From assembly GCA_026874595.1 (NCBI GenBank), contig CM049314.1, forward strand, positions 23,323,729 through 23,387,728: a stretch of DNA of 64,000 nucleotides. Reading direction: 5' to 3'. Below, in pieces: positions 1-11,214 of this stretch. The translations under genes were made by a program, and so were the position numbers. The first letter of the stretch is position 1; each line of letters opens with the position of its first letter. The notes beneath the pieces are model-generated. The model was given only the letters and a program-made list of their open reading frames with translations, did not search any database and was not told the origin of the DNA. This stretch comes from Sipunculus nudus (taxonomy: Eukaryota; Annelida; Sipuncula; Golfingiida; Sipunculidae).

Positions 1-983
1 AGTAATTTAGATGTCAGTAACACGCAATACACAGTGATATAACATGTAATGTACAATGTACTAACACTTAATGTACAGTGTAATGAAATGTACACCATGC
101 TAATATATACGATGTACAATCACTATGACACGTAATGTACAATTCAATATCAGACAGTTTACCGAGGTAAAGTTTAAAGTGCAATAACATTAAACCATGT
201 AACAACATGCAATATGGGGTATACTTAAATAAGCACTAAGTGTAGTGTTCATTATTTATAGTTTACAGAAAAGAACGCACAGTGAAATAACACGTAAACT
301 AGATTGTGATGTCATGCAGTCTGCAGTCTAAAGAAATGTAATGTGTAATTGCACGCAGTCTACAGTGTAATAACACGTTGAATACGGTGTTAAAATGTGG
401 TGCACATCCACGTGATGTACAATGTAGTGACGAGAAAGATACAGCAGTGAAACGAAATATACGATGCAATAACACGTTGTATAATGTCATGACACCGATG
501 TTAATGTTATAGCACGTAACGCATAATGTTATAACCCTTACAATGTAATGAAGCCTGTTGAACAGTGTTAGCAACGAAACAAAAAATTTACTAAGTCTCA
601 TAATGATTATCAAGCTTTCCTAACCCCTATATTTTACACAGGCTGATAAAATATGTGATAAAAAGTAATTCTAATTGACATTCCATAAATATACAGAGAG
701 CGAAATAAGATTTTGATTGAATTAATATATATTTTTTGCATCACAACTGTAAATCATGTTCAGTGACTCGATATATGTAACGTTCGATAGAGCCAAAACA
801 TTATGTTTCCTCTTTTAAGTACTTAGGACATGCATGCACATATATATTTATCTAACACACGGATAATTGGATGATTTTCAGTTTTTTTCTGTGAATACCC
901 TTTCAACGAAGTGTAACGTAAAATCGCTTCTTTATAATATTAACAGAGATAGATCAAAGTAAAATCAGGTGTCATCTAAAGAA

Positions 984-2840
984 TCACGAATTCTCGCCAA
1001 ATTGCTTTCCTTTGAGTGCGCTGCGCAAGCGCGGCCAAAACGAAGTCACGTGACCTTCGGAACAATCCCTTGGCCACTCAATATACGTCTGTCTTCGGAG
1101 AATATTCACCAGCGTGCGCGGCATGTCAGACACAGGAACATCTTCCAACAGGACCAGAACTAGTTTGTCGACGCCGCGTTCTATTAAATGGAGCCGCGCC
1201 ATGTGCATTTCGAATTTACACCACCCGCTGCTCATGAAGCCTCGTGACAGGACAAGTAAGGTCTTACGACTGTTGGAAATACTTTTGACAATATTTTCTT
1301 CAATGGCAATCCCAGGTACGAAGTCTCTTTGGTGAATACAGAGGCGCATTGGATTCTCACATTCTTCAATGTTCGGCAGAAGTTCATCGCATACCCAGTC
1401 AATATCATTTTCACAGTGAGCAACAAAAGCATCGTACACGAAACTGCCCTGATCCTCCGAAAGCTCCTCGTACAGGGCCCGCCTGATTCTAAACTGGAGG
1501 AAGGCGTACTTAATATCCCATCTGAATCGGTATATAAACACGGAAATACAAAGCAAAACGGCCAGCAAACCAGAAAAACTTAATGTCGCGTAAAGCCACC
1601 CGATATCGAAACATTTTCTTTCCAAGTACGGCAGAATGTAGCTTTTTAACTGTGTCATGTTCACTCTGTTTCCGTCAATATAACAATGCGTATCATGAAG
1701 TGCATGGAAATACTTACTCCTGTCGTGTAACCATCGCAAGAAATTGAGGGACTCGCACGAGCATTCCAAAGGATTCCCGTCCAAACGAACCACAAATCTA
1801 CGCTGTTTACTTCTTTCACAAACTCTGTCAAAAGTCTTCATTGCGTTTACCCCGAGGTATCGCAGTTTGTTTTTTGATATATCAACCATGTCTAGTATAT
1901 TCAGATTATCTAGATTTAAACTAAAATTTAACATGTTATTGTTAACTAGGCGTAATCTCCGTAATTTCGTATTGTTGCTAAGGAGATGTGGGTGCATTTC
2001 AATTATCTCATTTTGAGAAAGGTCTAAAATTTGAAGTCGAACTAGACGTGGGAATGGGCCAGTGAACCCTTTGACCATGTTTCCAAGACTGTTGTTGCGT
2101 AGGTTTAATCGTACGATGGAATATGCAAGGTTAGGACCAAAAGCTTCGTGTGCTATTTCCTTGCAGTTGTTGCCTGACATATCCAAACGAAAGCCCAGTA
2201 GTGGTTTCCCGAACTCAACCGTCCCAGTCATACTCTGGATATTATTATGTGAAAAATCGATCAACTCCGCTTTCAATTTATTTGTGATATGGATCTTTAC
2301 CATACTGCCTTTCTTGAATACTCCGATATTGAAACTGTTCCTTGCATATATTTTCTCTAGTGTGTATGGCAAGCGTAAATTAAGTGATGACGTTCTGACG
2401 TCACTTGGGTCGTTGTCATAACTAGAAAACATCCACGTCTGGTGACTTATATCTAGTACCTTTAACCGCTTCAGTTTCCAGAAGTTTGCGTCTTTCAGAT
2501 TCAGCCATCCCAGCAGATTACGACTTAAATTGAGACTATCCAGTTTGTAAAGCCCGTTAAAACACTCCGGATCCAGCCTATGTAAAGAGCATTTGTCCAG
2601 AGCTAGAATCCTTAAACGTGTACAGTTTGAGAAAGTGTTGTTTTGGATTCGATCGAAATTATTGCCAGATAAAATCAATTCCGAGACATTTCCTGTGCAC
2701 ACATCTGGAACTTGCTTTAGGCCTCTGAAGCTGCAGTCAACCTTCTGGGCACTCACTCTACATGCCGATGAACTCGAAGAGTGACCCGTAGTAAACGTCA
2801 AGGCCACTAGAAGCAGATTACCAAGGTGCAAAATTTCCAT
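984..2840 (-). CDS. Toll-like receptor, intact copy A
   Basis: Single-pass membrane pattern-recognition receptor of 618 residues that would signal through its cytoplasmic TIR domain. The start at 2838-2840 is chosen because it has a strong Kozak context (gccATGG) and begins a signal peptide (residues 1 to about 20). Reading further upstream crosses a poly-A run whose length differs between copies. Visible parts: N-terminal cysteines 27, 36 and 48; about ten LRRs (51-330); LRRCT with NPLECSC at 356-362 plus C386 and C410; transmembrane helix about 414-437; TIR about 466-610 with box 1 YDAFVAH, BB loop RDFVPG (505-510) and box 3 FW (601-602). The coding region is uninterrupted. The short ectodomain with one C-terminal cysteine cluster fits single-cysteine-cluster TLRs. 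Compared with C and D it has N114, E192, S251 and C341 (versus T, Q, R, F). The ligand is unknown. Confidence 0.93.
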   Translation of the reverse strand: MEILHLGNLLLVALTFTTGHSSSSSACRVSAQKVDCSFRGLKQVPDVCTGNVSELILSGNNFDRIQNNTFSNCTRLRILALDKCSLHRLDPECFNGLYKLDSLNLSRNLLGWLNLKDANFWKLKRLKVLDISHQTWMFSSYDNDPSDVRTSSLNLRLPYTLEKIYARNSFNIGVFKKGSMVKIHITNKLKAELIDFSHNNIQSMTGTVEFGKPLLGFRLDMSGNNCKEIAHEAFGPNLAYSIVRLNLRNNSLGNMVKGFTGPFPRLVRLQILDLSQNEIIEMHPHLLSNNTKLRRLRLVNNNMLNFSLNLDNLNILDMVDISKNKLRYLGVNAMKTFDRVCERSKQRRFVVRLDGNPLECSCESLNFLRWLHDRSKYFHALHDTHCYIDGNRVNMTQLKSYILPYLERKCFDIGWLYATLSFSGLLAVLLCISVFIYRFRWDIKYAFLQFRIRRALYEELSEDQGSFVYDAFVAHCENDIDWVCDELLPNIEECENPMRLCIHQRDFVPGIAIEENIVKSISNSRKTLLVLSRGFMSSGWCKFEMHMARLHLIERGVDKLVLVLLEDVPVSDMPRTLVNILRRQTYIEWPRDCSEGHVTSFWPRLRSALKGKQFGENS

Positions 2841-2859
2841 GGCAGCTGTCCTCAACACA

Positions 2860-3459
2860 CTGCATATGCTTATTAAAAAAAAGACAATTCTTTCAGTATA
2901 AGAAATGTGAGTAATTATGTACATATATCTAAAGTACAGATAAGTATGATTGTTTCAAGATAAATATCAGTTAGTGGACAATTTGAGTAATTAATGTCCA
3001 GCAATATAGGAAAAAATGAGACATCGATTTGAAAATTATCAAATGATATTATTTTGCATTCTGATTTTGTTATGTTAAAGTCAGCCAATACATGTTCTTT
3101 TCGTGCCTAGCTGGCATATCTTTTAAATTACAAACCTCTTTTAAACAACCGAAAAATCATCGGTTTGATGGCATACCCATTTCATTGCAAAGAATTCTGG
3201 CCAGACAGCTGACTTATCGGCAAGGGAATATGACATGTCGAGGAATTTGAAAATACTTGGTACACGATAGAAGTATACAGTTTACATAAAAGACCAACCG
3301 GTTCTAATAAAATTCCCTCAGCAAAATACAAGACAAAAGCAGTCTGTTCAAAATGACTATTTATGGGCGAGGTTGAACCGACGGTTTTATTTGCCGGTAG
3401 GGTAAATGCGCATAAAGAAATAAAGTATGTCTCTATACTGAAAGTATATTGATTCTTAC
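2860..3459 (-). other. Probable 5'UTR intron of TLR copy A
   Basis: Read on the minus strand, an exon ending GTCG at 3460 is followed by GTAAGA, a good splice donor. At the other end an oligo-T tract followed by atatgcag gives an acceptor ending at 2860, 19 bases before the start codon. The predicted intron is 600 bp. Equivalent introns are 14237-14837 (B), 24604-25204 (C), 35955-36556 (D) and 46527-47127 (E). The donor is also kept in the diverged copy F (58142/58143). The oligo-T tract is 8 to 10 bases long depending on copy, consistent with a polypyrimidine tract rather than coding sequence. Inference only; no transcript evidence. Confidence 0.45.
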
Positions 3460-3581
3460 CGACGGGGGTGTGTCAGCGAAACAGGACTCGCTCGACGTAT
3501 CAAGACACGTTTGTTGCACTGTTAGACATCGTCAGTGACGGCTGAGCCTGAAAATAGTTCTGTCTCATGCACAGGAGAAAT

Positions 3582-3595
3582 CCTTTTATGAGTCA
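3582..3595 (-). promoter_or_regulatory. AP-1-like site abutting TATA-like box
   Basis: On the minus strand, TGACTCA (3589-3595) runs into CATAAAAGG (3582-3590), about 120 bases upstream of the proposed 5'UTR splice donor. The order and spacing would suit a core promoter for the TLR. All five array units carry it, but they are nearly identical, so this is not evidence of constraint. The matching part of diverged copy F lacks it. A competing possibility is a promoter farther upstream near 7650. Confidence 0.2.
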
Positions 3596-5016
3596 CACAC
3601 AGGCCCAGTCACAGAGTAAAACATGAGACATCAGCTGATTTGTTTATGTTTCAGGATCAAATTCCGCATAAATATCTTGCGCGTCAGGTAAGAGCTTTCC
3701 CGACCTCCGCCACATAGGTCCCACCTCAGTTAGCACCAGAAATAACTAACTGGCGTAAAAGTAAGGGCATGTTTGAAGAGCCATTGACACCCCTTAGCTA
3801 TTGGTGCACGATATTATAGCAAAATAAATCTAATCCTCGTGTGATATAACCAAAGGTCTTCAAGTGCATTGCATGTCTTAGTGGTACACCGGTGATCACT
3901 GGAAGGCTAATAAAGGCCAATACACGGGGAAAAAGGACAAACGCTTTCTGTGTGCATCATTGTTTTGTTTAGATGCTTAGATATATGCATGGTAAAGCCG
4001 GATACGGTTTCATAGGTTGTTGTGCCAAGCCGCGGTCTTGTAATCATGATACATGGAAGGGTGCCCGAAAGGTCATACATGTAGTACGTGTGTTTATTAT
4101 CAACATAACTACAGTAGTATTCAGAGTCCGATCACGGCCAATTCCATCTTTGGTCATACCCCGTGTTTCCCTGGTTTTGTATATAGGGATTGCAATGACG
4201 TAACTAAATGTACTTCAATACCTAAGAGGTCAGGGGCGGTTTTAAAACTTTTAATATTCCTTATACGATTTACATGATATATCACATTTAGAAGTTACTG
4301 TCAAATATGAATAACTATGATATTAAAACTTTAATGACAGCCTATGAATCATATGAAGTTTATACTTCTTTAATTGTTCGATCATTAATGTGTTGTATGC
4401 CATGTATGCAATCTACCTCAGTACTATACTGCATTATTTAAACAAGGCCTACAGGCCTCATGCGAACCTGTGCAATAGGATATAGACAAGGTGTAATGCT
4501 TCAATGCTGGACCATTACTTTTCGAGCACATGAGTAACTTGTATATGAACAATGCAAGTACTAATTATTTTGAACAAGAAATAATTACACAAACATTACT
4601 GCTGCAATTCTGGCATGGGTGCATACAACACAAAAATGATTGTAGACGGTACCACTAGTCTTGTATACAACGAAGCTATCAGAGATATATACATATGCCC
4701 AATATCAGTCTGATATTTCAAAACCCTCCTGCGAAAAAGCAGGGACATACACAGTGCAAAAAGTAATGTAGGTGGCGTCACTAGTCTTGTACACGATAAA
4801 GCTATCCGAGATGAATTAAAAATGCCTAATTTCAGGCCGATGTATCGAATTTCTCTGTAGAAATAAGAAGGCATATACACTGTGCAAAAGTCATCGTAGG
4901 TGGCGACACCTGTCTTGTGAATGAGAAATCCATCAAAGATACATAGACAGGTCAAAATACCAGGCGAATATATCAGGTGTTTTCGCTTTTCTCCATTAAA
5001 ATGTTAGTTAATGCAG
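3596..5016. other. Upstream non-coding region of TLR unit A
   Basis: No gene recognised. A short minus-strand frame at 3644-3742 (containing VGPMWRRSGKLL) is preserved in the diverged copy F and is discussed as a finding. A plus-strand stretch with gtttcag and cag/gtaagag ends (3643-3694) resembles a 33-base exon but is not kept in F. The stretch 3840-4420 is also recognisable in F (58400-59030). From 4440 to 5016 there are related sub-segments with a shared gtaggtggcg...cactagtcttgta pattern. Confidence 0.5.
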
Positions 5017-6037
5017 GTGGTGCCACCAAACACTCGATCCCACAACATTTGATATCTGACAGATTTTGCATAAAGTTTTGGGATCCTAGCTCCTGCTATA
5101 TCTGAGAAATTATGGATTAATGAACTGATGACTGATGACCTCTGTACAGAAAAGATAAATGCAGGTGGTGCCCCCAATACCTCATTTTCAAATATGACTT
5201 TTTGACCAAAAATTGGATAATATTTGGTGATGATAGCTCCAGCCGTTTCTGAGATTGTAATAATAGTATGTGTTTTTACAGATGACTAAGTTCAACATCC
5301 TTAAATTTCTGTAAAAAAATTGGACAATATGGCTGTACAGTTTAGGAGAAAAAAGATTTTTCAAGGATTGTAAGCCTTTTTCCTATAAAATCTATGAAAA
5401 TGCAGTTAGCCAAAAAATGAGCAAAACCCGACAGAGTCATCTTTGATGACTATTTTTTTTTTTGCATAAAATTTGGTGATGCTAGCTCCTGGTGTTTGCG
5501 AGATAGTATGGGTTAACGTACAGACAACGGACGACGCCACACCATCGCATAAGCTTACATGTTTGCTAAAAATGACTGAAACCCTGTGACCCATGCTCCT
5601 CTAGTGACCGATAAAGGATAAGAAAAGCAGAGTGCTGTGCTGAGTGGCCGAAGGACAAAGGACAATCACCATAAGTTGAGTTCACTAAAAAAATGTTGAT
5701 AAAATCTGAGGCACTTTTCAAACTTTCCATAATTTGAGGTTCTATCAACAGCTAAGAGCTAAAGAATGCTGCCACTTTTGATCAAACAACCAGAGCAAAC
5801 ATTCAGCCATATGTAAAAATACATATACCACAAATGTACTTCCAAATCATATCATAATCACCTATTGCAATTAGTGTCTTAAATTTGTATGACTCTTACC
5901 TTCACATTAAAAGAGAACACAATGTCTAGGTATATTCAAAAACAACAGTCTTGATGTAACAATCACATTCCATAACACAATCCTCCTTCCTCAGTTAATA
6001 CAATGGTTATGTATTTGTTACCAGAGGCTTGGAGCAG
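5017..6037. repeat. 1021-bp segment present in A, C, D; absent in B, E
   Basis: The segment lies between two copies of gcag (5013-5016 and 6034-6037). In units B and E one gcag remains and the segment is gone, with identical breakpoints. Matching segments are 26762-27781 (C) and 38120-39138 (D). Part of it (about 5040-5560) is a diverged member of the dispersed repeat also seen at 6700-7330, with recurring phrases such as ttggtgatgatagctcc and tttctgagattgt. There are no terminal inverted repeats, so a 4-bp microhomology deletion in B and E is more likely than an insertion. Confidence 0.85.
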
Positions 6038-6699
6038 ACCACTGCTCACAGCCCAGCAAGAGGAAAATAAACTGAACTTATGACCCCTAACAGTTTCTAG
6101 GGCTAGAGGCACATGCAAGGTGATCACATTGTACCCATAAAGTGACAACATGCCTTTTACCTGGCTGCACTGAATGAACTCTTGACCTATATCAGCCCAC
6201 ACTGAATGAACTCTTCACCCGTTGCTTAATCCGAAACAGCTGGCAGTCTGTCAACCTATTTTATATACAGACACAATCTTGGCTTATTGGTAAATCTGTT
6301 TACACATACTGAAAAACTTTTTATCAAAATATCTAGAATAATAAAGGATACAGTCCTATCACTGGTAAAGGTCAAATAATTCTTTTAAAAATCATTCAAG
6401 TAAACTTGAACAAAGGCCACCTAGGAATCATTCTTCTGCAATGTTACAGAAGTTATAATTGAAACAACATTTTTGTAGAAGATTTTTGCAGTCCTCAGAT
6501 TGAAATAGGCTTAAAATGGCAATAAAACCAACTTAAGCTTTTCACGACTCTAACAATAATCAACTAACTCAATCTATTCTTATAAGATTGAAAGAACCAT
6601 GTCCTTGGATAATTCGTGTGAAAAATTGAACGATTCAACTTGACAGTTTCATATCATAAAACATTTTTAAGCTGAAAGAGGCTAATAGTATGAGGATTT

Positions 6700-7330
6700 T
6701 GCCTGTTAAAAACAGGTCAATGTATATGACGCCACAAAATCTGCTATTTCAAATATGAGTCATGTGACTAAAATTTGCACAATACTTGGTGGAGCTAACT
6801 CCAGTCCTTTCTGGAATTGCTATGTCAGTAAGCTAAATTGGCTAAATGACAACGTTCAAATTCACGTAACTCCACCAAAATTCACCAAACGCAAACCATT
6901 TGCCCAAACTTAAAAGGGCATGCCGCTGAGTTCATTTCTGTAGAATATTGAAGAATTTGGCTAGACCGTTTCGGAGAAGAAGATTTATATTTTTCCGGCT
7001 TTTCAAGCTCTTCTAAAAAATCTAAGTAAATGCAGATTACAAAAAAATTAAGCTTAATCCCATATTTATAAGTGACAGATTATTGTATAAAATTTGGGGA
7101 TGTTAACTCCTGCTATTCCTGAAAACAAATATGAGTTAATGTAAAGATGACCGATGACCCCCTCACAAAAATGGTCAATGCTGTAGGCGCCACTAATGCC
7201 TGAATTTCATATGATTCATGTGACCAACATTTGCATAAAATGTGGTGATGATAGCTCCGGCGGTTTCTGAGATTGTCATTTAGTATACTTTTTTGGACAG
7301 ATGATTAAGTTCAACTTCCTGTAACTCGGC
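6700..7330. repeat. Dispersed repeat, second copy within unit
   Basis: It shares several phrases in the same order with about 5040-5560: tgcataaaatttggtgatg, gatagctcc, tttctgagattgt, cagatgactaagttcaac. Corresponding positions in the other units are about 17060-17690 (B), 28450-29070 (C), 39800-40430 (D) and 49350-49970 (E). The pattern resembles an anonymous dispersed repeat family; I cannot name it. No coding potential recognised. Confidence 0.5.
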
Positions 7331-7640
7331 CAAAATTTATTGAACTTGAACCATTTGAACAAACTTGAAAGTAATGGTACAAGAGGTTATTTCTATGAAT
7401 TATTGAACAATTTGGCTGGACCTTTTTGAAGAAAAAGATTTTAAAGTTTTTTTTTCGCTTTCTCTATAAAATATAAGAAGGTGCAATTAGCAAAAAATCC
7501 GCTTGAAAAGTGACCCTGTAAAGAAAATGACCATTTATTACAGGAAAGATAACAATTTGAGCTAGCCCTAGAAATATGAGCCATGCTATGACATCGCACG
7601 ACTGCACCGTCAAAGATTTGACGTCAGGTGATGATGTCAT

Positions 7641-7650
7641 ACTTACCTCA
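7641..7650 (-). other. Consensus splice donor candidate
   Basis: On the minus strand the sequence reads GTGAG then GTAAGT, with the exon end at 7647. It could close an upstream, non-coding first exon of the TLR transcript. Nearby palindromic motifs include tgacgtca (about 7619-7626) and cacgtg (about 7660-7665). One consensus match of this quality is expected by chance roughly every 65 kb per strand, so support is weak. Confidence 0.2.
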
Positions 7651-7679
7651 CTAACTAAACACGTGTCCACGTCAGTGTC

Positions 7680-8690
7680 TCGACAAAGATTTTACTGCTA
7701 CGCTATTCTAATATCAAATATCTGCTCTCCTCGTTCTGTATAACTATTAAATTACTGCGATTGTTTATACGAGAATCATAAATAACTGTGCAGACAAACA
7801 GCGATAGAAACATTAATTAACATAACAGAATCGATATATAGCCTATATGATAAATAACATGAACGATTGTTTGATCGAGATAACAAAATACAGGCCTTGG
7901 CCTTCACCAGAAAAGTGTTCGCCTGAAGTGAACCAAAAGTTCGCCTTTAAATATGACACCGAAGTGAGAACATGGGTGCGGTTCGGCTATTATGACATTA
8001 CAGTATCATACAATATTATAAATGAATATTATATCATAAGAGTCACGCACAAGAGCCAACTCTCGGCTCAACAGCAACATATATACGTACCCTTGAAAGT
8101 ACCACAAAGGCAATCAAGTTAAAGGTTTAATACTGAGAGCTATGTACAACATTTAAATTACATAATAATACTAATAGGGGTGCATAATATTTTACAACGT
8201 GGGGAAATTTGAAACTCTAACCCCCTGAATGAATGGAACTGCATATAATACTGCATTTGTAAAAAAATCCGAATTTTCTTACCAGTGTAAGCCCCTGTTC
8301 ATCCCCCTAGGACGTTTGCATAAATATAAAAAATACCCTTGTTTCATTTTTTTTTCATATATTCTTCAACTCCTTTATTAACTGGGCTTCAAAACAGATT
8401 AAAGTTGTGTAAATATACTGACATGATCATCTTAACTGGTACTGACGTATTGTTACCATACTGTATTGATAGCATTATCGACGGCCTTAGCGTTGCTTAA
8501 AAATGAGATACAAAGAGGAAATGAAGCAAATAAGGCCATATAGTCATGTGCCATATTGATATAATCAAAACATATACTGAAAGACTGCTATATAAAAATG
8601 TTCAGCAAACTTTTGTTAAATATATGTTAAATATGTGAAGACGTAAGTGCTGACAGAAAAAAGTATCAAGTAGTATAGGCGTAACAAACT
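7680..8690. other. Unit A region shared with diverged copy F, no gene
   Basis: Sequence from about 7965 to 8690 is recognisable at 60125-60890 in copy F with many substitutions and indels. A 91-codon open frame at 7847-8122 is broken by indels in F, so I do not call it a gene. Confidence 0.5.
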
Positions 8691-9079
8691 GGCCTACAAT
8701 GCACCATGGCACGTTATGTACAGTGCACTATCAGACAGTCTGCCGTGGTGCTAACACGTCGACTGCTATTGCATATAATGTTTGTTGCAATGACATGTAA
8801 TTTACAATGTAATAACTTTTATTATTTGGTATAATAAACAAGCGCGTGCAGTGTACCTTATGTATAAGTCATAACACGAAGTCTCAGGGTAACAAAACGT
8901 AATCAAGAGTGTAAAAATATATACACAGTGTAAAAATGAATAGTACGGTGTATTGACACGTGAATTATAACACAGTGTCATATATGTACAATGTTAATAA
9001 ACGTGATGTACAATTTGGCAACGTGCAAGATACAGCAGTGACACGTCATATACCGTGAAATAAAAAGTTCTTCAATGTA
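8690..9079. repeat. Degenerate short-period repeat block 1
   Basis: Built of drifting variants of phrases such as aatgtacagtgtaataacacgt, interrupted by taa/cac steps. It stops at the TA target site of the Tigger-like element. Equivalent blocks precede the element in every unit. Part of it (cagacagtctgccgtgg) also occurs in F near 61559. Confidence 0.5.
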
Positions 9080-9914
9080 CAGTCCAACGCCTGCTAACGG
9101 CCACGCCTCAATAACGGTCAATACGTCTATAACGGTCAGATTTTCCGGTCCCGAATTTTCGACCGTTATATTTCATAATCATTTTGTTGTCAATTACAGT
9201 TACTCCTCTATTCCGTATTACGGCCAGGTTTCTCGGTCCCGCAGGCCGGTAAACGCCTCAATTACGGTCAGGGGCAGTGACTCCGTGATATAGGCTCAAC
9301 AAATCTAGCGGCAACTTCTGACCTCAATATCATTACACAAGTGTCCGCTCTCACATATTCCTATCTGTGCCTGGATAAGGTAACCACTCGACCGTGGCTT
9401 CATGAGTTGTTTGACACGTAGCCGGCGTCGTACCACCCAACTCAGCCTCTTTAGTATGCACAATAGTATAAGGCGTGTGTCCCCACCTGCGTGAACGTTT
9501 GGGAATCCGTCGTGCGAGCCGGATCTTAATCAGGGGGTTTGTCATTTAACCAATGAAAACCAGCGGGTCCCGATGGATATGTCATCAGAAAAACGTTAGG
9601 CAAACTGTGGATCCTAAAACTCTGTTTAATATCCTTGTGAACACGTACATCAAGCGAAAACAGTGCATACATGAATAATTATGAATGCAAAATAAACATT
9701 GTTACATGTATAAAATGGTTCGAATACATTGTCCAAATCACTTTGACCATTATGGCGACCAAATAAAAGACAATAAATAAATATTATTTTTTCTTTTTAT
9801 TGATAACAGTAATCATACTAATACTCTGTATATACGTTTATTTTGTTGATTTTAATAAAGATTTGGACTTGGTTTCGTGTTACATTTTAAACCCCTTCTT
9901 CTGGTCAAGTCCTA
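9080..9914. mobile_element. pogo/Tigger-like DNA element, 3' truncated (unit A)
   Basis: It starts after a TA with CAGTCCAACGCCTG, matching the terminal inverted repeat of the complete element in unit E. It is cut at 9914 by the array junction, so its last 73 bases are missing. No transposase recognised: a non-autonomous element. The short minus-strand open frame at 9351-9545 inside it is probably chance. Confidence 0.65.
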
Positions 9915-10195
9915 ACGGGAAGACTGTGCCCAAAGGTTAGTTTCACTCACAAAACGAGTGCGCTTTTCGGGGGTTCCCCGCTACTATGACGCAACAATTT
10001 GGATGAAACATACCAAGGACTGGAACTTTGCAGATGTACATATAGTTATAGTTAAGCAAGCATTAAAATGGAGGCGTATACCTACACCAACAAAATTTAC
10101 ATTGACAACAATATATAAAAAAAGACTCTCTATGCACCCTTTGGTATCCCTTCCCCCGGCGTTCATCACATAGCCACATTCAACACTGCTCGGCC

Positions 10196-10198
<3 letters not shown>

Positions 10199-10283
<85 letters not shown>
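10199..10283. repeat. (TA)n microsatellite, unit B, 85 bp
   Basis: Uninterrupted alternating AT. The same locus measures 85 bp in C, 49 bp in D and 47 bp in E, giving a copy marker. Open frames spelling alternating Tyr-Ile through it are artefacts. Confidence 0.97.
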
Positions 10284-10285
<2 letters not shown>

Positions 10286-11214
10286 TGACTTCACTTTTCT
10301 GATATCCTCCGTCCGCCCCAGGTCTGTGCTTCACGTGGCACTGAGATACAATTAGGAAGTCCTTTTATGCGGTGATTTCTTCCTCATCGAGTTATGACAA
10401 ATCGCTTATCAGATTCCTCTGCAGAAATTATTCACATGATATATCGACATGCGGAAACATAATATTAGTCATAGGCCATGTGGTTTGGTGCACACAAAAT
10501 CTGAGAACAATATGGGCGGATGTATTCCACAACTGAAAGTTCCCGGCCTGAGTGACGGCCTCCTTACTCATTGAGAGAGGATGGCTCCATATAGCCGTAT
10601 TACCACACTTGGCACGGATGCGAACACATTAGTTAATTTTCAAGGAACGCTGCTTCGCTTCAGATATATTTCTTACTTACATGTCTAATTCAATAATTGA
10701 TAAATTTTACGCATGCGCAATAAATGTAACGTGAATGCAATTGAAAGTTATCATGCACACGCACTTTACAGTATAACAACACGTTGATTTAGGAAAATAA
10801 TGCTAAATATATATGAATAGCTAGTGATGTAAAAACACTCAATGTTAATCTTAACGAGGTCCTATCGGAGACATCAAACCTCCGCCAGAATGATCCATGT
10901 GAAACTATACTGTGTAAGTCTGCACACCTGTCACGACTAAACAACCTCATCCCAGGTCACCTCCAGTACAAAGCCAACCGGTGATATCGATCAGTTGTTC
11001 TAATATAATGAAACAATAATAATAACAATGAAAGGATTATTCGAATTATATTCTAATGGTTTTCCGGCTTACCACCAACATTTAATGGACTATTTTTGTG
11101 TACATTCCTTACCCTCGACAATATTTTAACAAAATTAGTTCAGAACATTTTGTGTACACTTGTTGACAGACAAACAAAGGGTAAAGTATAATACCTCCCG
11201 CCCGTCTGTCAGAG

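Larger units (their letters stand above)
1..9914. repeat. Tandem array unit A (left-truncated by window)
   Basis: Position 1 corresponds to position 11383 in the next unit, and the two run in parallel with very few differences up to the unit end at 9914. There the shared sequence passes into the start of the next unit (acgggaagactg at 9915). Unit A therefore begins outside the window. It is the most distinctive unit in its TLR: four amino-acid differences from C and D, all in the ectodomain. It carries the 1021-bp optional segment and the tail variant tttggactt near 9860. Low-complexity short-period repeats occupy 1-610. From 611 to 983 I see only AT-rich sequence downstream of the TLR stop. 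Confidence 0.95.

Noticed and set aside
969-2784. Several plus-strand open frames across the TLR
   Set aside because: Antisense shadows of the TLR coding sequence with no independent features.
2841-2924. N-terminal extension of the TLR upstream of the Kozak ATG
   Set aside because: It crosses a poly-A/T run of 8 to 10 bases that changes frame between copies and fits an intron polypyrimidine tract instead.
3643-3694. Plus-strand 33-base micro-exon between gtttcag and gtaagag
   Set aside because: Both splice signals are lost in copy F and unit D has a private replacement inside it; no flanking exons were seen.
7847-8122. 91-codon plus-strand open frame repeated in every unit
   Set aside because: Its repetition only reflects near-identical units. 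In diverged copy F (60135-60290) the frame is broken by indels, and no domain is recognisable.
1-9079. Short-period repeat blocks as a CRISPR-like array
   Set aside because: Repeats are degenerate with irregular spacing, no uniform spacers, and the context is eukaryotic.
9351-9545. 64-codon minus-strand frame inside the Tigger-like element
   Set aside because: No resemblance to a pogo/Tigger transposase and no start context; likely chance.
9984-10334. Open frame with long alternating Tyr-Ile stretch (also in C, D, E)
   Set aside because: It is the (TA)n microsatellite translated; its length simply follows the repeat length in each unit.
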